DNA of 64,000 nucleotides from Mastigamoeba balamuthi (Eukaryota > Evosea > Mastigamoebida > Mastigamoebidae): NCBI GenBank assembly GCA_902651635.1, contig CACRSC010000015.1, positions 83,227-147,226 on the forward strand. The letters run 5' to 3'. Shown one piece after another: positions 11,801-21,820 of this stretch (its first letter is position 1; each line of letters opens with the position of its first letter). A program made the translations under genes and the position numbers. The notes under the pieces were generated by a model. It was not told the origin of the DNA and searched no databases. It was given only the letters and a program-made list of their open reading frames with translations.

Positions 11801-14800
11801 CAGGGGCTCAACGGCCTCCTTCGACTGTGAGACACGCCATCTGTACCCAATCTCACCTTTCAACAGCTCTCTGTCCAACAACCGCCTCGTGAAAGTGGAC
11901 ACGATATTCAGCGCTCTGCCGTCGCTGAGGCACCTGTTAGTAACTCTTTACGTAGTGCAGTGCGCCAATTCGCCTAATACAATCACAGCAATCTGGACCA
12001 CAATAGTTTGGAGCAGGCGCCGTCTGTCAGCAACCCGGGTCTGCTCACACTGTAAGTCGTCTTTCCACCCGATTGCTCTGACGGCACCTTTCAGGTCGCT
12101 GGCATCAAACTCGCTCTCGTCTCTGTCTTCTATTGACTTCTCGGCCCTGAGGAGCTTGGAGTCTCTGTGCGCTGGCCCTCTAGGATTGCGCGTCTCACAG
12201 CCATGCAGGGATATCTCGAACAACCGCCTCGTGTCGTTCCCCGACTTCGGACAGAAGCCGGGAGTATCCGAGAAGGGTCTGACCTACCTCAGGAAACTGT
12301 ACGCTTTTATCCATTTGTTGACCTCATCTTCTCATGCCTCTAAAGGAACGTGTCTGGGAACCTGTTTGAGACGCTCCCGATGTCGCTCTCCACGCTGAGC
12401 AAACTGCAGTTTATCGATGTTTCCGGGAACCGCCTCGGCTCCCTCGACTCTCTCTTCCAGAGCGGCACCCAAATGCTGGCGTTGCGTCACTTGTGCGTAG
12501 CACTCTGCCACAACCCTCGCGCTCAGTGCCTCGCAGCGATGCCTCTCGCAATGCTCTCGTGACCATCCCGGCAGCGTTCTACAAGGGAGCTGCCAACCTG
12601 GAGAACCTGTACATCTCCCACACCTGTCACGAGCTGGCGACTCACGCGCGCTTGTTTGCGCAGATCCTTCGCGAACAACAAGATTCAGGAGCTCAGCAAC
12701 GACATTGGCCTTTTCCCCATTTTGATTCGCCTGTACTCGCGCATCCCTCCCCCCCGAGACTCACCATATCGTTAGCGATCTCGCGGCGAATAGGTTGTCC
12801 TCTCTGCCAACGGGCCTCGCCAATCTGCGACTGCTGAAGCAACTGTTAGCCCAGACGACTTAATTCCGGGTGCTCACCACCCTCGCAGGAGCCTCAGGGG
12901 GAACCAACTGGGGAGCTCGCTGCAGAGCTTCGTGTTCACGGGGTTCAACTCGATCGCCTTTGTCGACCTGGCGTACACCGGTCTGACGTTTTTCCCGAAG
13001 ATCTCAGTCCCCGGTGGATGGAACGCATCTCTGAAGCTGTATGGCACATTTCATTACACCGCTTATTTTTAACCGAGAGATCTCTAGTGACCTGACCGGC
13101 AACGCTCTGACCTCATTCCCTTCGCTCAACAAGAGAGCCTCTGCGTACGAATCACACAATGCGGCCACGTCACTAACATATTTGGGACAGTGATCTCGAC
13201 TACCTCAAGACGCTGAAATCGCTGTACGCACATTTGTCTTCATTCTGTGTGATACAAGCCACTGAGACTCCACTGTGCAGGCTCGTGGCAGAAAACAAGA
13301 TCACAGACCTCAAGGAAATCGGAAACCTGGCCTCTCTGCTTGACCTGTAAGCCCCTCGCAGAGGACATCGGGACAACAGCCACACTAACTCTACTGCGCA
13401 GGAACCTTGCGGGCAACGGCGTGCCGTCGATTCCTACGAACTCTCCTCTTCTCACGCTCTCCGGAATGCAAAACCTGTTGGTCCCTTTTGCCTTCCTGCG
13501 GCGAGTCTCACGCCACGCATCAGCAACCTCGGGAGGAACAACATCACGAGCCTGCCGGACGGTATCGGCCAAATGGGGGGCCTCAAGTCGCTGTGCGTCC
13601 CTTCCACAACTTCCCGGACACCGTCCTCATAGCTCGCAGGGATCTCGGCGGTAACGGGCTGACCTCGCTCCCCGCCTCCATCGGGAGTCTCTCGGGACTC
13701 AAGTCGCTGTACGCCGCTTATCCGCCGTCGCGCGGTTGGCTCACCTCGCCTCTACAGGAGCCTGGGCGGGAACAACCTCAAGACGCTCCCCGTGGAGCTC
13801 GGCAAACTCAAGGGCCTGCAGAGCCTGTGCGCCACCTTCGGACTGGAATCCCCATTCGCTCATCGGTTCACAGGGACCTCGCGGGCAACAAGCTGACGTC
13901 CCTCATTCCTCTGGACCTCCCTGCGCTGTCGGACCTGTACGAGCCCGCGCCGCCAGCTCTCGTATCTCACGAGCATCGGCTGCAGTGATATCTCTGGGAA
14001 CGATCTGTCCGAGCTGCCGTCTCTGGACCTCCTCACCTCGCTCGTTTCGATGTGCGCGCTGGCACAGATGGGGTTGTATGCACTGCGGACTAACAGACAT
14101 CTAGGAAAATCGCGCACAACAAGCTGGCCAACGTTGACGTGCCTCGCTATGCGACTTCTCTGTAAGCACCGCTTGTCCCTCACTCGTGTCCACTGCGGCT
14201 GACCGATGCGCCACCACCAAGGGATTACTCGCACAACGCGCTGACGACGCTGCCCCTGGGCCTGTGCTCCACCAAGGGGCTGCGCCACCTGGACGTCTCG
14301 AGCAACGCCCTTACGGTGCTCGGCGAAGCTGCCAACTGCCTCTCGGACATCACCACGCTGTGCGCCTCCCCCGTCACGCTCTCCACTCTTCCTCCGTTCC
14401 TCCGCTGCGGCCTGCTCAATCTCTGCGCGCGCAGGAACCTGAGGATCAACAAGCTTGCTTCGCTGCCGTCCTCTCTGTCCCTTATGTCGATCGAGTCTCT
14501 GTAAGCCGCTGTGCCCTTGTGCCGATTGTCCAACCAAAGCCTCGCAGGGACTTCTCGTACAACGACATCACCGCCATTCCCGAGCACCTGAACACGTCCT
14601 TCCTGTCTGCACTGTAGGACACCCGCGGATTCTCTGCCCTGCCTCACACGCCTCCTTCCCACAGGGACTTCTCGCACAACCGCCTGACGTCGATCCCGGC
14701 CGGGATACGCACGTCGTACCTGCTCCAGAAGCTCGACCTCTCGTACAACAACATCAGCGGCAGCGTCCCTGGCTACATCCTTCTGCCGTTCCTCACCCGC

Positions 14801-15788
14801 CTGTGCGACGACCCCTCATCGACCCCTCCTCTCCCCTTCCAACGTGCCCTGAGCCCCTCTCGGCAGGCGTCTGGACCACAACCTGTTCTCCGGCCCTCTG
14901 CCGTCGGGCCTGAAGGAGACGGCGTTCTTCGAGTTTGACATCTCCGACAACTTCATAGAGGGCGTTCCGCAGCCGCTGCCGACGGTCTCGCAGATCTGGT
15001 GCGCGCCTGCTCATGGGCGCTCGGTTTTTCGCCGTTTCTCACACACCGCCGCGCCCTCCAGCGACCTGAGCAACAACTGCTGGGCGAGCTGCAAGTCGGT
15101 CAAGAGCAACTGCTCGTGCAGCCGCCACCCAACGGGCTGCCCCGCGGTCCACGGCAACGGCATCCTCGAGCCCGGCGAGCAGTGCGAGCTCGGGGGCCAG
15201 GGCTGCGACGTGCTGCGCGGCAAGTGCCTCGCGGGGTGGCTCGCGCAGTCGAGCTCGGTCGACTGCGTCCTCCCGCAGGCCGCGGCGACGTGCAGCAGCG
15301 CCGCCGACGCGACGCACTGCATGCCGTCGGACGGGTGCTCGTGGTGCCAGACGCTGGGCAAGTGCCTGCCCAAGGACTCGGCGTGCTACGACTGCGCGCA
15401 GAACAACAACGAGGACGACTGCCTGGTCTACCCGTGCGCGTGGGACGCCGGCTCCACCAAGTGCCGCGCGAGCCTGGACAAGCAGTGCGACCCCGCGGGC
15501 GACCTCACGTGCTCCGAGTGCGCGTGCCCGTCGGCCATCACCCCGCGCACGGTCTGCACGGCCAACATGAGCTGCGTGGCGTGCCGCGAGCTCAACCAGG
15601 CACAGTGCGCGTCGGTGGCGCAGACGACGACCTGCGTCTGGTGCGGCACGCTGTCGACGTGCAACGACCTCAGCGTCGTCTGCCCCGAGACGGCCCCCTC
15701 GTCGTCGCAGGTCGTCCGCGCCTCTGGCTCGAACACGCTGCCGTCGCTGGCGGCTGCCGTGGCGACGGTGGCTCTCGCCTTCCACTGA
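8867..15788 (+). CDS. Giant LRR surface protein, about 49 exons, predicted GPI anchor
   Basis: Exon 1 (MSLVGLFPVASS) splices to a second exon that completes a signal peptide and gives a Cys-rich LRR N-cap (CSPCVTPIEGLCDSCHDG). About 47 exons follow, most coding one or two leucine-rich repeats of the LxLxxNxLxSLP type. The last exon (from about 15061) holds Cys-rich PSI-like repeats (CSWCQTLGKCLPKDSACYDC and CVWCGTLSTC). It ends with a small-residue stretch and a hydrophobic tail, LPSLAAAVATVALAFH, as in GPI-anchored proteins. The product is about 1,500 residues. By my reading 47 of 48 introns are phase 2 and fall in the same Leu codon at the end of each repeat. Ligand and role are unknown; an extracellular recognition or adhesion protein is likely. 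Confidence 0.85.
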
Positions 15789-15970
15789 CGGGAGTGATCG
15801 TCTCTGCACAGTGCACACGCACCCGTGTCCACCGCATCTCCCCTCAGTTGATATGCAAGGACCAAACAAATACAGACGATCTCCTCTGAAGCCGAAGATA
15901 TTTCTGGTGTGGCCGTTGTTGTAGCAAACCTGCACAGCCAGTTTCATTTCGGTATACCAGTAACCCGCGC

Positions 15971-18900
15971 ATGGTGGGGTCGTTACACATGTGCTCCATC
16001 TGCACCTACACGTGGATCCTGGGCGTGCTGGCTCTCGTGGCATTGCCGATCTGCCCTGCACTGTCGTCGGAGTCTGTAGTGACGTCGAGTCGATGGGACT
16101 CATCCGTCCTGGTGTTGCCTCACAGCCGGGACGATCGCAACGGCGGCTCACCCTCCAACGGCGCGCTCAGCTGGACGTGGCTGCTGCGCGACTCCAACAC
16201 TCAAGACGGCAGTGGCCCGTTCCGTGTGGGCGACATCAATGGAGACAAGCTCGACGACTATGTCTACAACGCCACCGAGGGCCCTTCACGTACCACGCTC
16301 ATCGGTATCATCATCGTCTTCGGGACGACTGCAGGTGGGCGTCGATTGTAACAACAAACACACTAATGACGGGCCCTTCACAGAGTTCGCCGACCCGCTG
16401 TACCTGTTCGACACCGACATGAAAACGACATTGGTGAGCGGCGCAGCCTTCCGGTGCTCAGGTGATCTGAACGGCGACGGCATGGAAGACCTTGTGCTGC
16501 AGGCACCTGGCAAGCTCGTACTGCTCCCTGGCCACACAGGAGGTACTATATATATATTTATATATATTATTATTACTTCATTATTTTTCAACATCTCAGC
16601 AGTAAACCGCAGAGTGGCCCGCTTCCATGGGTCTGAGGACGCTTGCCACGTTGTGGACAGGGGAGCGGAACCCTGTTCGAGCACTGGGAGATATTAATGG
16701 AGACAGGTTGGACGACGTGGGTTTCTATGTACCAGACCACGTGACCATAGTGTTTGGCTCTTCAATCTACTCGCAATTTCCTGCAGACCGAGGCGTTGAC
16801 GGCACCAACGGCTTCATTATTCGCTTCAATTCCACAAATTTTGCAATATCCGACGTACGCTCAGGATACGGTGATTTCGACGGTGACAGGCTCCACGACT
16901 TCGGTATTGTTGGAATTGGCGACTTTGTTATTGGTAGTTATAGCACCACAATTTCGTTGGAATTACTTCTTCTTGGACGCTCCAGGTGGAACCCATCTCC
17001 CACGGGCACGGTGATGATGTCTTGGAAAGATATGGACTCCGTGAGTGCCAGCGGAGTGCGATTGATTGGAATGGGACCGCCTACCCACACAACGGGCCAC
17101 GGATACCACGGAGCCGAAGGGATCGATATAGACCACGACAATAAGTCTGATTTATTGCTTAGATTCCCATATGCAGATCCCGAAGATAAGGAGGCTGTTG
17201 CTTTTGGCTCGGATTGTGATACATTAGCCGATCCCAAATCCTACCACATCGAGGGGCTCTGTAGTAATACAACACTCGATCGCTTGGTTCTAGGCGATGT
17301 CGATGGCGATCGGGTTCCAGATCTTCTTGAATCGCATGACGTCTGGGACAGCTGCCAGTGGTCCCTGCAGAGTGGTGTGTTTCGTCGCCCCACAATGTGC
17401 GTGGCTACCAACAGCAGCTCATGCTGCGTCCGCACACTTGGCGGTGGCACAATAGCACACTTCAACGGTGCGGGCCCCTGCTCTGCAGCATCGATTAGTT
17501 CGATTGGAGACGCCAATGGCGATGCCCTGACAGATGTAGCTCTGAACGACCACATCGTCCTGACAGCTCAGCGCAGTCTCAACATCACTGGTGGAAGGGG
17601 CATTCGCGTTGAGTCACACCAAGAGTCCACCATGTCAGGCTACTTCTCTGCGGGCGTCGGCGACGTCAACAACGACGGAGTTCCAGACTTTGCCTTTGCG
17701 TTGGCCAACGACATATCTGGCAGCTGGGACATTGTTGTTGTCACCAACAACAAGTGGATGAATGCCACGTTCCCCCTTTCCGGGACCGCAAGAAGCAGAG
17801 CAGGCTACAGCATTGTGTCCACGGGCTACTCTGTTTCTCATACAACGCTGGTGCTCAGTTCGCTGGGCGATCATAACGGCGATCAGATCGATGATATTCT
17901 GGTAGGTGTGCTCTGTTACTCTTGTGGCAATGTGCGGGCTATGGTGCTCCTGGGACCCTCGCTGGCAGCCGCGACATTCTACACCAGTGCTGCTGGTGAC
18001 ACCACCGGCTCCGTCAGCGCGCTTGGCGATGTGGACGGAGACAGGTTGGCTGACTTCGGGCTCGAGATTCACTCCAATTTGCAGAAGTACCATCCGCTCA
18101 TTGTTTATGGCTCAAACATCACCGGCGGAGTGCTAGTCGACAACATGGGATGGTCACTACAGGAGAGCTATGGAATTGGCAGAGGTGCAAACCTCACAGC
18201 AATCGGGGACATTAACGGGGACAAAATGGACGACTTTGCCTTCGATATGCCACAATGCGGCTATCTCCGCGTATTGTTGGGTTCCACCAATCGCAATCGC
18301 AGTCTCGATGACGGCATAATACTCTCGCCAAACCCAAGCTTCGGCGTGATGCCCAAGGACGCAGAGTGCACAAGAATTGTTGTGCCACGGGCGCTGGGTG
18401 ACATAAATGGTGACCTCATCGATGACTTTGGCGTGGGACTGCCACTTGAGGCCAATTCGAAGGGGCGTAGCCTTGCTGGGAAGATAATCGTTGTATTCGG
18501 AAACAAGTCTGCAGAATTCTGGATAAGCAGGTCACCCGCAGTAGTACAAATGGACACAGAAATCAACATTCGCAAGGGAACAGGGTTCGTGATCGAAGAG
18601 AACCTATTCAACCATCTGGGGTCCGTATTCGGTGCAGCCGGTGACGTAAATGGTGACGAGATAGGCGATCTATTCATCGGGATGCCCGATTACCTCGACA
18701 CCCAGGGTCGGGTTATCATCATTTTTGGCCGCAACGACACAGCTGACTGCGTCGCTGATACCAATGCATGCTGGTCTCCTCTATTTGAGGATAGCGTACT
18801 GACGGTCAAGACCGGATCAATCACAAACGGCTACGAACTTGTTTGTCCACAAAGGGGATCTCGTTTTGGAAGCCACATAGGGAAGATTGGCGACATAGAT

Positions 18901-20538
18901 GGAGACGGATCAGACGACCTAATAATCGGGATGCCCGTGTCAGAGAGCGTAAATCCCACAAGGCCTTTTTCAGGATCCGTTGTCGTGTTGGGGTCACAAC
19001 AGATGCATATAAATGAACCGGTATGGGATCCTGCTGTCACAGAAATTGCCATGGATGGAAGCCGATCTCTGAGCGTACCAGAGGTATCTCTGTGGACAAA
19101 GAAATGCGGAACTCTCAGCCCATATGCAAGTTGTGCCATCCAGAAAGGAGATTCAAGAATGACATACACAGTTGAAGTCGCAAACCAGAAGAATTGCGCG
19201 TGGATGTTCATACAAGCTGTAATCAGTTCATGCGGGCCAGTTGTGAGCAACTCTAAGTGCTCCTTCACATTCACGACACTGTGGAACTCATCATGCACTG
19301 ATCTTGTGCACCAGAACTCCGGCTGGGCTACCCTTAAGGTCAGCAGAGACACCAGTGGAGATGTGCAACTGACTATTGCAGTCAACAACTCCCATGGCAA
19401 CACAGCGGAAATGCAGCTCAGGTACTCTCTGGTGCGCAGATCCAAAACTGGATTGATTGTTGGGTGTGCTGTCGGCGGCGCCGTTGGCCTGGTTATCATT
19501 GTTGCTGCCTGCATTATCATTGGACTCGTCGTGTACAAACGAAGAATAATCAGCCAGGTATACAGATGGGAACCAAGAGTATGGCACTTCGAGGAGTCCC
19601 TTCGGCCACCTCCCCCGAGTGGCGAGGTCAGCAAGAGCTATGCACTCATTGCCCCAGGACGCAAGGATGCTCAGTTTGTGATGGAGCTGTATCAACGGTG
19701 CTCAGTGCCAGGCTATGAAATTGCGAAAGTGGAAATCATCTACAGTCCTCATCTCGAGCAGGCCTTTGCGAATCGCGTGTCCCAGCTTCAGGCTCGCACA
19801 GGAAACCCAACATTTCTCCCGAGATACGAGGCCGAGGGTAACCGAGCAACGAGATCAGCAGTTCGCGATAAGCTAATGGAGATGGCACGGAAGACCCCTG
19901 AGCCCGCATTTCCCAATGTTAAGCTGATTCCAATGTGGCACGGGACACGTTCGGAGGTTCTTGAGAGCGTATTTCAGGCAGGGTTCGCGAACTTGGCAAC
20001 AACTGATGAGGGCTTCTTCGGGAAGGGAGTGTACTCTACGTACGAGGCGCGCTATGCATGGGAGGTCTATAGCAAGGGGGCACTGCTGGTCAACTGGGTT
20101 TCGTTCTTCTCGGCATACCCTGTGGTGGACGGTGACATGGAAAAGCTGACAGGCAAAGGCTGCTATGCGAACTATGATGCACACTTCATTCCTGTCCGAC
20201 CTGCCAGCAGTCGCCCAGGAGAGCAGAACTATGTTCCCTGCTCTGAGTTATCACAGGTTTCGTTTCACGAGCTGGTCACTTTTGAGGCGTCCCAGAACCT
20301 GCCACAGTACTTGGTCACACTGCAGCCAATCATATTGACGACCGTGCCCTCTCTTATGAAGAGCAATGTCGTTCAGTCAAGAGAGGCTGGAATTCATGGA
20401 CAACAGCACCCTCAGACATGCACCGAACAGAAGAGCAGTGGGATGAAGAGTGGTGGTACAACCGCTCGCCGTCAAGGTGCTGAGATGCAATCAAAGTACA
20501 TCGAACTCAGGAGCATCCAGCCAAAGAAAGCTGACTGA
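15971..20538 (+). CDS. Membrane receptor: FG-GAP propeller, one span, cytosolic PARP-type ART domain
   Basis: Three exons; the third (16.6-20.5 kb) is one open frame of about 1,300 codons. A signal peptide (TWILGVLALVALPICPA) leads into 14 copies of the calcium-binding FG-GAP signature (GDINGDKLDD type), enough for two seven-bladed propellers. A membrane-proximal beta domain with several Cys and N-glycosylation sites precedes the span GLIVGCAVGGAVGLVIIVAA and a KRR stop-transfer. The cytosolic part contains a PARP-type catalytic fold: LIPMWHGTRSEVLESVF, GFANLATTDEGFFGKGVYS, then NYVPCSELSQVSFHELV. The His and Tyr of the H-Y-E triad are visible. The third position looks like Asn, which suggests mono-ADP-ribosylation or loss of activity. 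The propeller resembles integrin alpha ectodomains. The ligand is unknown. Confidence 0.88.
16544..16614 (+). other. AT-rich intron 2 of the propeller-ART gene
   Basis: The intron opens with a run of alternating TA (about 16545-16565) followed by ATT-rich sequence, and ends at ACCGCAG. It restores the frame: GGA G joins AG TGG CCC. An earlier CAG would leave a stop in frame. It is far richer in A and T than almost every other intron in the window. Confidence 0.6.
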
Positions 20539-21820
20539 GCCCACCTCACCCACACACGCAGCACCCCGGTCAGAAATAAAGGAAACCCAAAGGAACAAAA
20601 TCCTGTACGGCGCTTTCGTTGAAGGGGGAAGCGCATATACCTGCAGAGCAAATTACATGGAAGGCAGGACGTCATGCATCAGGTGCCTGCATCTGTGTAT
20701 TCCATCTCATTTTTGATAGGCTGTGCACAATTTGGCCCTTTCTTGTATGCAAAGGACATTGCCTGTGAGGATTCCCCTCACTGGCTGCTTTCCTCCATCC
20801 ATATTCTGTCGGGAGGTGGTGCACTGATCGAATATGGCGCAAGGGCGTACACATGTATGTGGTTTGTTTCTGAAGACCGCAGTGGAAAAAACCCCCGAGA
20901 CTGAAAACGCCGAACTCGGGAATTGGCCACTGCAGTCAGCGAGTCCCTGAGGTAGTCTCGGAAGAGAGGACCCCACAGGAGACGGTTCAATGCTCAATCG
21001 CCCGTGGGTGGAGAGAGGAGATTGGCGGGTGCATGTCACTCCAGATGCCTGGTCAATGACAAAAAGATACTACAACCTAGACGAACAACAATCTGTTGAG
21101 AAATGGGCGACTAAATATACAATGCTGAGTCACACTTTGTTTGGTGACGAGCGTTTGCTCTCTGTGGAGATTCCAAAAAACAAAGAAAGCACCATGGGCC
21201 ATGGCCGACAGCTCAATCTCACACGCTGGTGGAGGGTACCCTAGTTCTCTCCAAAACTCCGTGATGTTATCCTTGTAGCTCACTGAGTTTCTCCCGGGTG
21301 CCATCCACCGCAGAGACCGGAGAGAGCGTGCATCATGCGAGGTTCGGTGGACCCGCCAATGACCAGGCTTGACGTTCATGAAGCACCTGCACTGCCTGCT
21401 CGACCCGATTCTCAGGCCACTCATCACCTGCCCACAGTCGACCGCGAGCAGTTGGGCCCATTGCAAGCGGCCCTCCCAGGCAGGTCCCTCGCGGCCCGGG
21501 AGTGGGCGGGTCTGGCCCTGGGGGCCGAGGGGTCGTGCGCTTCGTGTCGCTCGCCCGCGACGCCGTGCGCGTTGTCAACCAGCACGCCATCCTCGAGAGA
21601 TAGCTGGGCACGCTGCTGAGCGACAAGGCCCGCATTGAGCAGCACACAGATTCGCTCACACCTGTGCAGTTCCCAAGAAGCAAACAGTGTAAAGAGCGGC
21701 GCAGCTGAAACCAGCGTGCAATCGTGACCGATGTCCTCTTCAGCCCCTCACGCAAACAGTCGCAGACACTGCACGCGCGTGCTTGGGAGTGCGACAGGCA
21801 ACTGTGCGGGGTCTTGAATA
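20539..21820. other. Long gene-poor stretch with possible coding relics
   Basis: No intact gene is recognisable. On the plus strand, 21535-21660 reads like decayed coding sequence (RFVSLARDAVRVVNQHAILE, then TAG, then LGTLLSDKARIEQH). On the minus strand, about 21200-21330 includes SLRWMAPGRN, reminiscent of the APE segment of a kinase but without any other kinase motif. The 20.55-21.2 kb part is AT-richer with only random short frames. It lies downstream of the propeller-ART gene and downstream of PPP1R21. Confidence 0.35.

Noticed and set aside
21200-21330. Possible kinase remnant (SLRWMAPGRN) on the minus strand
   Set aside because: Only the APE-like string is present, with no HRD, DFG or glycine loop nearby on either strand.
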